Both the position numbers and the translations under genes were made by a program. Shown piece by piece: positions 1-7,443 of a stretch of 23,394 nt of DNA; within the stretch, counting starts at the first letter, position 1; the number at the start of each line of letters is the position of its first letter. The notes beneath the pieces were generated by a model. That model searched no databases, was not told the origin of the DNA, and saw nothing but the letters and a program-made list of their open reading frames with translations. The DNA is taken from IMG/VR virus record IMGVR_UViG_3300020463_000139, positions 1 to 23,394 of that record. The stretch is one strand, 5' to 3'. Source of the DNA: a virus.

Positions 1-1178
1 ACAGACCACATCTTACCTTTTTCAGTTTCAAGAGTGTATGAGTTTTCTTTGCCCTTTGAAGGTTTCCTTGGGCCTGTTGCAACTTTGTTATCAATCTCAT
101 CTTTCTTGATTGGTTGTCCTTTAGATTTTGCAAAAGCAGTTGCGTGTTGCATTGCAGATGAAAAGTCTTTATGGAATATATCGTAACCAGACGCAGACTT
201 ACCAGCTTCAAACTTTCTTTCATCAAGTTCAACTTCTTCTGACATCAACTTAGAAATTTCTTTACCAGCAATATAGTCTGGTAATACCTTTTCTAATGAC
301 TTTTTGATATTCAGTGAAGTCTTTACATCAGCTTTGAACTTGTCTGCAAATGGTTTCATCTGTTTATCTTTTTTCATCTTAGTATAAACATCTGCAATCT
401 TCATTGCAAGTTCTTTCATTTTACCTTCACCAAGTTCTTCTTCAATGTCCTCATTCTGTCTTTTTAGAACAGCAGAAACTTGTGGATGGTCAGACAATCC
501 CTTTTTAATCTTTTCGATTGCCTTAACTGCACCTGTCATGTTACCACCAGCATATCTTTTATCTGATGCAACACCAATTGCCATCTTGATTTCTTTTTTA
601 GAGAATGCTTCATCAAGATAATGACCACACATATATTCAACACCTTCATTCATTCTATTGTCATAGAATTTTGGTAGTGGGTCTTTTTGTATTCTATCTG
701 CATATTCTTTCTTTGCGGCATCGTCCTCTACTGGAACTTTACCATCAACCATATCTTTCACAAATCCCATAGTGGCGGCATTTGCATACAAACTACCACA
801 TCTTGCAGTAACAGTTTCTTTCAGTCCATCATAGATAATACTACCAGTAACGTGACCAAGTGTATCCAACATATCACTATCAACTTTTATGTTCATAGTT
901 GTGTACACATAATCTCTATGTGGAGCAGGAAAATCGTGTGGAATACTTTCATCAAGGACATAAGTTTCCATTTCTCCTTCACCAAATGAACCAAGTTTAT
1001 TCCACTTTATCATGGTTTCAGTTACTTCGTCTGGTTGACCATATTCCTCAATAAGTTTTTCTGCATATCCCTTTGCATCATCATTTTTCCAGTTCTTCAA
1101 AGAATCTTCTGGTTTCATTTGTTCAGTAAGACCCCAAACTTCTCTAAGAGCATCACTCATTGTTTTTGCGTATCTCAT
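1..1178 (-). CDS. conserved marine-phage protein, late block, C-terminus cut by window edge
   Basis: The frame is open from an ATG at 1178 to the window edge, giving about 392 residues with the C-terminus missing. A strong ribosome site (AAGGA, about 7 bases upstream) supports the start, which lies 10 bases after the stop of the preceding gene. I see no signal peptide or membrane segment. The N-terminal half carries a block with HDFPAPHRDYVYTT and TARCGSLYANA. The second half is charged and helical: GNMTGAVKAIEKIKKGL, then GEGKMKELAMKI, then EEVELDERKFEAGKSASGYD and ATGPRKPS. From memory these blocks recur in many uncultured marine myovirus proteins, shuffled in different combinations, but no biochemical role is known to me. 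The GEGKMK block also occurs in the neighbouring 866-aa protein. Position downstream of a late promoter suggests late expression and perhaps a virion or assembly role, which is inference. Confidence 0.8.
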   Translation of the reverse strand, partial: MRYAKTMSDALREVWGLTEQMKPEDSLKNWKNDDAKGYAEKLIEEYGQPDEVTETMIKWNKLGSFGEGEMETYVLDESIPHDFPAPHRDYVYTTMNIKVDSDMLDTLGHVTGSIIYDGLKETVTARCGSLYANAATMGFVKDMVDGKVPVEDDAAKKEYADRIQKDPLPKFYDNRMNEGVEYMCGHYLDEAFSKKEIKMAIGVASDKRYAGGNMTGAVKAIEKIKKGLSDHPQVSAVLKRQNEDIEEELGEGKMKELAMKIADVYTKMKKDKQMKPFADKFKADVKTSLNIKKSLEKVLPDYIAGKEISKLMSEEVELDERKFEAGKSASGYDIFHKDFSSAMQHATAFAKSKGQPIKKDEIDNKVATGPRKPSKGKENSYTLETEKGKMWS

Positions 1179-1188
1179 TTTTTCTTCC

Positions 1189-3789
1189 TTAGTTATCTAC
1201 TTTTGCACCGGCACGCCACTGGAAACAAGACCAGTATCTTGCCTTTGTTTTAGGGCCAGGGTCTTCACAGTTGTGTCTTGCACGAAATGACTTTCTTCTT
1301 TCTGGGTCATCACGATTGATTGACATATTTGGGTCACCAAATCTAACGACTACAACTTTACCCTTTTCGTTTTTTACATAAACCTTAAACTTTTTGTTTG
1401 GGTTTTCACTTGTGCGAATGGGGTCATTTAATTTTACTTTTCTACCTTGATATTCAGCATCTTCAACTATATGGTCAAAATGTTCAGAACAATCTTCACA
1501 ACATGGTTCAATTTTTTCCAACATTGTATGATAAGTTTTAGTTAATTTACTTAACCACTCATCACCATATCTTTCTTCATATTTATCTCTTACATTCTCA
1601 TCAAGATACCATTGTTCTAAAGACTCTTTAGTTACCTGTTGCCCAGGCGTTACTTTACGAGTATGGTCACCATAGTCCTTACCAATTTCGTAAGATGATT
1701 TTATAATTCTACCAGACCTTCTCTTCACTGGAACTTTGAGGTTCTTTAGTTTAGAATGTTTTCTAAGATATGTCTTTTCATCAACCTCTGCATCTTCACC
1801 TCTAACTTTTTTAGCAAGGTCTGCATCTGCTTTACCCCAAGTTCCTTTACTCTTTGTGGTAAATGAGTTCACTCTTGCAAATGCCCACTGTTGAGGAGTT
1901 GCACCTGGCCTGTGTCCAGTTTTGTATGCAGCCATTCCCCTATCATAAACCTTTTTAAGAATACTATAAGGCATACCAGACTTTTCTGCTTTCTTAACCA
2001 ATCCAGCAATCTTCTCATCAATTTGTTCAATGTCAGATTGTGATTTTATGTTACCATAAGTTTCACATGGTTCTTTTCCACAACCACAGTTTAAAGTTTG
2101 TTCACCCTTTGCACGTTTCATTTGTGCTCGTGTTGGTGCGCCTTTGTCACCAACCTTTCTCATTTTCTCACCAGAACCTTGTTTAATTCTCTGTCTTTTC
2201 TTATGGATGTTTGCCCAGAGACTTTCATCTATAAGACCTTCGTTCTTTGCCATTTTGGTTAAAGTTGCATAGTAGATTGACTTACCTTCTTCTTCACCAT
2301 ATCTGTCAATGAAATCTTTTATATCAATATCTTTTTCGTATTTCTTTAACTTGTCTTTTTCTGCATCAGTAAGTTTTCTTTCTAGGATAACTTCTTCCAT
2401 AGACACCATAAAGTCAATATGTTTTTGCACACTAATTGACTGTCTTTCATGTGACTTTGATGCTTTTTCTAATTCTTTAACAATATTTTGCAAATCCTTT
2501 TTGCCACCTTGACCCTCTGGCCCTTCTGCACCAGCTTTGTCCATTATCGCAATATGAGCAGCAACTCTTTCCGATTGTCCTTTGTGTGTTTTAACTGCAC
2601 CTTGTAATTCTTTGACCATTGCTTTCAAATCATTTAAGTCACCCTTTGCTTCACTGACATACCCCTCTTTCATTCCAAGTTCTTTTCTACGTTTATTGAT
2701 TTGGTCAATAATCTTTTTCTGTGCAGGCGAACCAGGCATAGTTTTCATTGCTTTGGTGTAGAGTTTCATTAACTCTGCATCCATAGTAATGTCTTTCATC
2801 TTACCTTCACCATACATCTGTTTGAACTTCTTGGTGTGTTTTGATGGTTTGGTGTCTGCATCTGCATCTCCAGGCGCAGGCCCCTTCTTTCCTTTTTCAA
2901 AATGTCTTGCACGAGCTTTCTTTGTTGCAGTTGACATTTCGTCACCATCAGCATCTTTTGCATAATACTTTGCTGGTTGTGTACCCTCTCTGTCCTTAAT
3001 GTCTTTGTCCTGTTTGACTTCTTCAAGGTTGTGTAACCACACTCTTCTCAAGTCTTCAAACACAACATAGTTTGTACCTTTGCGAATAATTGTACCTTCA
3101 TCACCGTCAGTTGTTTTCACAACATCACCGACATTCCAAATCTCCCCACGAATATAAAGGTCACGATTCAGTTCTTCTAGTGTAAGATTATACTCTTCAT
3201 TGATACCCATAAATTTACGAACATCATTAAATAATTTTGGCCCATCTGTAAATCCCTTGGGAAGACCAAGTTTAAACTGGTCAAAATCATTTGCTTGTGC
3301 AGCAGCACGCATTTTGGATGCAGACATTCCTGTTACACCCTCTGAATCTGGGTCACGTTCTCCAGCAGATACTACTTTAATATCATCAAATCCATAAAAA
3401 CCGTGTCTACCTTCTTCACCATTATAGTTGTTAAGTAAGTCTGAAAATTCATTTACCCTGTCAGAACCAACAACCATCACAATTGCTTTGTGTCCTTTAT
3501 TATAAAGTTCAACTGCAATATCAAATATATTTCTTGACCTACTTACTTTGATGTCTCTCTTATACTTTGGAAACATCTTTTTCATATATGCAACTTTCCT
3601 ATTGTGTGGAAGGGGGTCTTTCTTTGCATTTTGAGAATGAGATGGATATACATACATAAGAGAGCCTGGGTTCTTACCCTGTTCTCTACCAAGTGCATCT
3701 ATAAGTTTTTCGTGACCAGTTGTGGGTGGATTGAAACGACCAAACGTAAATACAGCAGTGTCACCTCTTGCTTCTAGAAAAGTTTTCAT
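1189..3789 (-). CDS. multi-module protein: N-terminal nucleotidyltransferase (HIGH-type) plus marine-phage modules
   Basis: 866 residues. The ATG at 3789 is chosen because AGGAG sits 6 bases upstream and it begins one base after the previous stop; a longer reading from 3840 would overlap that gene by about 50 bases. Residues about 10-195 look like a cytidylyltransferase/NMN-adenylyltransferase-type alpha/beta phosphodiesterase: GRFNPPTTGH (17-26), GSDR (108-111) and MSASKMR (155-161), equivalent to HxGH and the ISSTxxR motif. After it come a KOW-like segment (about 214-256), a KGTQP-like charged stretch (about 264-328), two related helical repeats (about 384-416 and 431-461), RKLTDAEKDKLKK with KDFIDRYG (471-498), SLWANIHKKRQRIKQGSG (523-540), a Cys cluster CGCGKEPC (568-575), a DUF5824-like block (about 602-655; name from memory), another Cys cluster CCEDC (763-767), and a C-terminal domain ending in KTKARYWSC. 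Substrate unknown. Late expression is inferred from the promoter at about 7190. Confidence 0.85.
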   Translation of the reverse strand: MKTFLEARGDTAVFTFGRFNPPTTGHEKLIDALGREQGKNPGSLMYVYPSHSQNAKKDPLPHNRKVAYMKKMFPKYKRDIKVSRSRNIFDIAVELYNKGHKAIVMVVGSDRVNEFSDLLNNYNGEEGRHGFYGFDDIKVVSAGERDPDSEGVTGMSASKMRAAAQANDFDQFKLGLPKGFTDGPKLFNDVRKFMGINEEYNLTLEELNRDLYIRGEIWNVGDVVKTTDGDEGTIIRKGTNYVVFEDLRRVWLHNLEEVKQDKDIKDREGTQPAKYYAKDADGDEMSTATKKARARHFEKGKKGPAPGDADADTKPSKHTKKFKQMYGEGKMKDITMDAELMKLYTKAMKTMPGSPAQKKIIDQINKRRKELGMKEGYVSEAKGDLNDLKAMVKELQGAVKTHKGQSERVAAHIAIMDKAGAEGPEGQGGKKDLQNIVKELEKASKSHERQSISVQKHIDFMVSMEEVILERKLTDAEKDKLKKYEKDIDIKDFIDRYGEEEGKSIYYATLTKMAKNEGLIDESLWANIHKKRQRIKQGSGEKMRKVGDKGAPTRAQMKRAKGEQTLNCGCGKEPCETYGNIKSQSDIEQIDEKIAGLVKKAEKSGMPYSILKKVYDRGMAAYKTGHRPGATPQQWAFARVNSFTTKSKGTWGKADADLAKKVRGEDAEVDEKTYLRKHSKLKNLKVPVKRRSGRIIKSSYEIGKDYGDHTRKVTPGQQVTKESLEQWYLDENVRDKYEERYGDEWLSKLTKTYHTMLEKIEPCCEDCSEHFDHIVEDAEYQGRKVKLNDPIRTSENPNKKFKVYVKNEKGKVVVVRFGDPNMSINRDDPERRKSFRARHNCEDPGPKTKARYWSCFQWRAGAKVDN

Positions 3790-3790
3790 A

Positions 3791-4192
3791 TCAATCTCCT
3801 GCCTGTGCTGCTTTATTTTGTTTAATTCGTTCACCCTCACCAGCTTTTAGTTTCCTAAGAATCTTCTGTGATATCTTGTCAATCACTTTACGTTTCTTGG
3901 CAACAATCTTCTGGTCAATCTGAATACGTTTTTGCATGGGGAGTTCTTTGTAGTTGACATCTGGGCCTAAACTACGTTTAATTACCATCTGTTTTGCTTG
4001 ACGTTTTGCAATCGCCTGCAATGCATCTGGGTTACGGCGTCTTATCCTTGCTCTTTTCTTTTTCATCTTAGTCGATGATTTTTTTGCGAGGATTTTCATG
4101 CGTCTACTCATTTTTCTGCGATTTTGCATAATTTGAGCAGGTGTGGCTTTTTCATCCACTTCGTCTTGAAATAATTCTTTAAAAGTTCTCAT
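3791..4192 (-). CDS. small, very basic conserved phage protein
   Basis: 133 residues, extremely rich in Lys and Arg, with clusters such as RRKMSRRMKILAKK, KKKRARIRRR and KKRKVIDKISQKILRKL. No catalytic motif, signal peptide or membrane span is visible; helix is expected throughout. The start codon overlaps the stop of the upstream gene as ATGA, so translation is probably coupled, and its own stop is one base before the start of the 866-aa protein. I recall similar basic proteins beginning MKTF/MRTF-x-E(F/L) in marine T4-like phages, always without known function. Binding to nucleic acid, or packing inside the prohead core, would fit the composition and the late position, but this is inference only. 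Confidence 0.8.
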   Translation of the reverse strand: MRTFKELFQDEVDEKATPAQIMQNRRKMSRRMKILAKKSSTKMKKKRARIRRRNPDALQAIAKRQAKQMVIKRSLGPDVNYKELPMQKRIQIDQKIVAKKRKVIDKISQKILRKLKAGEGERIKQNKAAQAGD

Positions 4193-5424
4193 TTATCCCA
4201 TGCCTTTATTGCAGTAAAGTTATTGAAACTAAATTCCATTCTATCAACAAGTTTTACTGCATCGCCTGATACTCTGTCAATTGCAACATACCCCTCTGGA
4301 TTAGTCACCTTAAATCCATTACTAGTCTTAATAAAAGTATCAGTTAAACCCTTTACACTATTTAGTTTTTTTACAATTCCCATCTTTGCATTGACCAAAT
4401 GCGATTGGAACGCAATAGCTGCCTCTAAGTTTGTTAAGTCTTTCTTAAATTCCCTTGCGTATTCTCTACCTTTTGTTCTTAGAACATCTTTACTTTTCTC
4501 AGTTTTTACATTATCAACCTCTTTTGCAAAGTGATTTTCAACCCAAGTGATATATCCTGCTGCGTGTTGTTTTGGGTTCTTGACTGCTTCACCCTTACGA
4601 ACCTTTGAGTTGTTGTATGTCTTGAGTGATGCACCGGCAAGTTTACCTGTTAGTGAATTCTGTAATCTAAGGAACTTGGATAGTTTTGCAGAGTTGATTT
4701 GATGAAATGATTTACCAGCATTTGACAAATGACCAGTTACTTCTGCATTTTCAGCAGATGTAAATGTTGCAGTACCAGACGCATCTTTATATGTTGCGTC
4801 ATCCATCCATACTGTGGATGTCTTTTTCAATTTACTAATATTTGCACCGAATGATGCTTTCATATCTTGCAGTGCAGAACCAGTGTATGTTGTGTGCCAC
4901 ACGACACCAACCTTTGCACTGTTGATTACTTTACCAAGGTCACTATCTGTTGGAACAGCATATACAATAGTATTAGGTTGAAAAGTATAATACTTTGTGC
5001 CGTCAATGGTTGTCTTTTCAACATCGTCTGTAAACATGAGGTCACCTTGCAGTACCCCTGTAATACCCAACTTAGAAAATTCTGCAAGTGCAATTTTAAA
5101 TTTAGAATTAAGTGCTCCAGATAAATCATCATCTATTTCTGCCTCCGTCTTGTAGAGTTTCGGTTCTACGTTAAACACAGATTTCTTTGCAACGAAAAAC
5201 TTATTATCCTCTGGGTCAATACCAGCAAATATCGCAGGCGCACCATCCCACTTCACAGTCATATTAACTGAACTGCGACTTGTACCAGAGAACATATCTC
5301 TCAGTGAACGCATGAAGTTGATTGCAGCACGACCACCAGGCACACCAAAGTTAAGTATCTCATCTTCAATATGTTCAAGGTGTAGGTTTTTTCCAGCCTT
5401 GTTTTCCATCAAACTAATCATCAC
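4189..5424 (-). CDS. ligase/nucleotidyltransferase-superfamily-like protein (possibly DUF6267 family)
   Basis: 411 residues from a GTG at 5424 that overlaps the upstream stop as GTGA; an ATG directly after it (5421) is equally possible, and a later in-frame ATG at 5409 starts MENKAGKN. I recognise the family from cyanophages (annotated there, from memory, as DUF6267) through LEHIEDEILNFGVPGG (16-31), LRDMFSG and VKWDGAPAIFAGIDP. The protein shows signatures of covalent nucleotidyltransferases (DNA/RNA ligases, capping enzymes): KWDG at 58-61 as motif I, LQGDLMF at 125-131 as a motif III-like block, EGYV at 377-380 as motif IV, and VKLVDR at 390-395 as motif V. The stretch between III and IV is much longer than in T4 RNA ligases and looks helical. 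Neighbours suggest late expression. The fold and activity are inferred; the gene call is firm. Confidence 0.85.
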   Translation of the reverse strand: MMISLMENKAGKNLHLEHIEDEILNFGVPGGRAAINFMRSLRDMFSGTSRSSVNMTVKWDGAPAIFAGIDPEDNKFFVAKKSVFNVEPKLYKTEAEIDDDLSGALNSKFKIALAEFSKLGITGVLQGDLMFTDDVEKTTIDGTKYYTFQPNTIVYAVPTDSDLGKVINSAKVGVVWHTTYTGSALQDMKASFGANISKLKKTSTVWMDDATYKDASGTATFTSAENAEVTGHLSNAGKSFHQINSAKLSKFLRLQNSLTGKLAGASLKTYNNSKVRKGEAVKNPKQHAAGYITWVENHFAKEVDNVKTEKSKDVLRTKGREYAREFKKDLTNLEAAIAFQSHLVNAKMGIVKKLNSVKGLTDTFIKTSNGFKVTNPEGYVAIDRVSGDAVKLVDRMEFSFNNFTAIKAWDK

Positions 5425-7157
5425 ATTAACGCCTTACTTTTATCTTGATATTTGTTTCCTTCTATCTTCAACGTAAATGACCTACTTTGGTCAGCAATGA
5501 GTTCAAACATTAGATAAATGGGTTCTGGTTTTCCACCGACATCCTTAAAGTCTGTAACAGTTTTCAAATGAATGACATTATATAATTGTTTTGTTGTATC
5601 ACTTTTTGACGTTGCTTTTCTTACACTTATAACTGCAACAGGAAAATCATTATAATCTCTACCTGTTTGAGTTAACTCATCTGTCTTGTCTCTCTTATAA
5701 TCATCTCTTGTGCCCAAAACAACAGCCTTACCTTTATCTCCACCATATGCAATAACGAGAGGTAATGAAGTATTACCAAATTTAGCTTCAGATTCAAACT
5801 CTGCTGAAAATGAAAATAATGCTTGACTTAAATTTTCATATTTGTCTATGTTCTTTTCTATACTTTTCAATATTGAAAATATAGCAACATTTGCAGAGTA
5901 ATTCATCCCAACCTTTAATGCAAGGTAAATATCAGATTTTGATATGATATCTCCAACCTTACTTTTTATGACTTTATCAACTCCACTCTTTATTTCATTC
6001 ATTTCCAAAATACCAGCATTTGTATTTGGTAACATTACTATTGGTGGAACTGTACGTCCAGGCGATGTAAACTCTTTATTTAATTTGTCAATCAACGCAA
6101 CATTTTCATTATGAAGTTTATTAATTGCATCTTTTTGTATAAACTCTTTCTCTATAACTTTAAATTGCGTAACTAATTTTTGTGTGACTTCGATATCTTG
6201 ACTTTTCTTTTCTTCAATAAATCTTGGTAAATTAGATTCACTTAAATTTGTATCTTGAATAATATTGTTTATAGCTTTTATTCCACGGTTCTTTTTTATA
6301 ATTCTATTAGAAAGTTTGACTGCAACACCTGCTATTACTTGTGATAATTTTAGATATGTCTTTTTTACCCAACCAACAAAATTTTTGAATCCACTGGATA
6401 CAATGTCTTTAAATTTGTCTATAACATCAGAGAAAATTCCTTCTGTTTGTAATCCTGCGGCAAAATCAGCAGCTTGTGCAATATCTCCTAAACTTGCACC
6501 ACTGGCATAATTTTTATTAACAAAAGTTGTGACTCTACCAACTCTTGCTTTTTCAAATCCTTTTTTCAATGATACTTGATAATAAGAGACTACTTCTTTT
6601 CCCTTATCATTCATCAAGGTAACTAGACCTTTTTCGTCAGTGTTTACTCTTGTGGATTGTTTGTTTTCTGGTAATCTAGATATTTCTTTGACTGTATTAA
6701 TTACTAACTGTCTTGTACCAGTTTTTATACAAATCATATCTGCTGTATTTGGTTTTTCTGCTGTTGGAACTTGAAATGATGCTGGAGCAACATCATAATA
6801 TTCATTAATATTTTTATGAATAAAATCTTTGAATGTCTTATTTTCAATTTTATTGACCCCACTACCAGTCAGTGCAGCCCAATTTAATAGTGCATCAAGT
6901 GCCTCTTTATTAGAGTGTACTTTTAAAAATTCCTCAATCCATTTTTTTGCAACAGGACTAAACTCTGGATGACCCATAGTTGCATCTAAATTAGATTTAC
7001 TTAATTTTAAACCATGCAACGCAACCAATGTTCCAGCAGCCTCATACATCTGAGTTGGAACTGGCGAACCCTCAGCACTTACTAAAGAGTCAATGTTAAG
7101 TTGTTTTTCTTGTGGTAGTTTTTCTACGACTTCGTATAACTGATTAAACGATTTCAT
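5421..7157 (-). CDS. unidentified late protein, 578 aa, with possible PD-(D/E)XK-like motif
   Basis: 578 residues, starting at an ATG at 7157 about 31 bases after a TATAAATA late promoter, with GGAG a few bases upstream. I do not recognise the whole protein. Residues 135-145 (KPNTADMICIK) are followed at 192-207 by YYQVSLKKGFEKARVG; an Asp on one strand followed by a [QS]xK-type strand resembles the core of PD-(D/E)XK nucleases, but the full active site cannot be assigned by eye. Residues about 240-290 form an amphipathic Lys-rich segment (KNFVGWVKKTYLKLSQVIAG) and residues about 310-350 are helical. A C-terminal beta-rich region includes VIAYGGDKGKAVVLGTRDDY. The gene looks more A+T-rich than the replication genes. 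First gene of the late block; it overlaps the next gene by 1-4 bases. Confidence 0.8.
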   Translation of the reverse strand: MKSFNQLYEVVEKLPQEKQLNIDSLVSAEGSPVPTQMYEAAGTLVALHGLKLSKSNLDATMGHPEFSPVAKKWIEEFLKVHSNKEALDALLNWAALTGSGVNKIENKTFKDFIHKNINEYYDVAPASFQVPTAEKPNTADMICIKTGTRQLVINTVKEISRLPENKQSTRVNTDEKGLVTLMNDKGKEVVSYYQVSLKKGFEKARVGRVTTFVNKNYASGASLGDIAQAADFAAGLQTEGIFSDVIDKFKDIVSSGFKNFVGWVKKTYLKLSQVIAGVAVKLSNRIIKKNRGIKAINNIIQDTNLSESNLPRFIEEKKSQDIEVTQKLVTQFKVIEKEFIQKDAINKLHNENVALIDKLNKEFTSPGRTVPPIVMLPNTNAGILEMNEIKSGVDKVIKSKVGDIISKSDIYLALKVGMNYSANVAIFSILKSIEKNIDKYENLSQALFSFSAEFESEAKFGNTSLPLVIAYGGDKGKAVVLGTRDDYKRDKTDELTQTGRDYNDFPVAVISVRKATSKSDTTKQLYNVIHLKTVTDFKDVGGKPEPIYLMFELIADQSRSFTLKIEGNKYQDKSKALM

Positions 7158-7187
7158 TCTCCAAATACTCCATATAAACTATACTTC

Positions 7188-7195
7188 TATTTATA
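7188..7195 (-). promoter_or_regulatory. T4-type late promoter TATAAATA
   Basis: The minus strand reads TATAAATA, an exact match to the T4 late promoter element recognised by the gp55 sigma with the gp45 clamp. It lies about 31 bases upstream of the ATG at 7157, giving a leader of roughly 24 bases. All five genes from 7157 to the left edge are nearly contiguous, so it probably drives the whole block. Confidence 0.75.
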
Positions 7196-7222
7196 TTGTA
7201 AGTGATTTGGGGAAAAAGTCAA
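7195..7222 (-). promoter_or_regulatory. sigma70-like promoter overlapping the late promoter
   Basis: Minus strand: -35 TTGACT (7222-7217), 16-base spacer, -10 TACAAT (7200-7195). The -10 touches the TATAAATA element, and the TGA in the -35 is the stop codon of the upstream small gene. It is weaker than the other promoters in the window; the late block may therefore be transcribed from two start sites. Confidence 0.45.
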
Positions 7223-7443
7223 CCCCTCATTGTTAAAAAATTAGGCAATGGGTATTCACCAAATGGTTTATGTTTGTTTAGATGGTAACAAACCCTTGTT
7301 GCATCTTCTTCAAATTCGCAAGCTTTCACAATTCTTTGTGATGGAAGTTCAACAACTTCCCATAGTTTTGTCTCAAGGTTTATATCGGTGAAGTACTTTA
7401 TTTGTTCCTTCTTTTTATACCTTGAGGTCAGAGAATTTCTCAT
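7219..7443 (-). CDS. small conserved phage protein downstream of gp41
   Basis: From the ATG at 7443 the protein has 74 residues, MRNSLTSRYKKKEQIKYF onwards; the frame is open further, with ATGs at 7485 and 7491, but these sit deeper inside the gp41 coding region. AAAGGAT lies directly before the 7443 ATG, which is close spacing, so the start is uncertain. The C-terminal part (KLWEVVELPSQRIVKACEF, then EDATRVCYHLNKHKPFG) has the look of the short phage proteins that pair a Trp-containing strand with a helix ending in LN. Function unknown. It overlaps the end of gp41 by about 29 bases and ends inside the -35 element of the next promoter. Confidence 0.6.
   Translation of the reverse strand: MRNSLTSRYKKKEQIKYFTDINLETKLWEVVELPSQRIVKACEFEEDATRVCYHLNKHKPFGEYPLPNFLTMRG

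Noticed and set aside
687-1253. Plus-strand reading frames at the left end and similar ones across the window
   Set aside because: They are rich in Cys, Phe, His and Ser, typical of antisense translation, and lie entirely opposite well-supported minus-strand genes with no ribosome sites.
3790-3840. N-terminal extension of the 866-aa protein to 3840
   Set aside because: It would overlap the 133-aa gene by about 50 bases and has no ribosome site, whereas AGGAG precedes the ATG at 3789 with ideal spacing.
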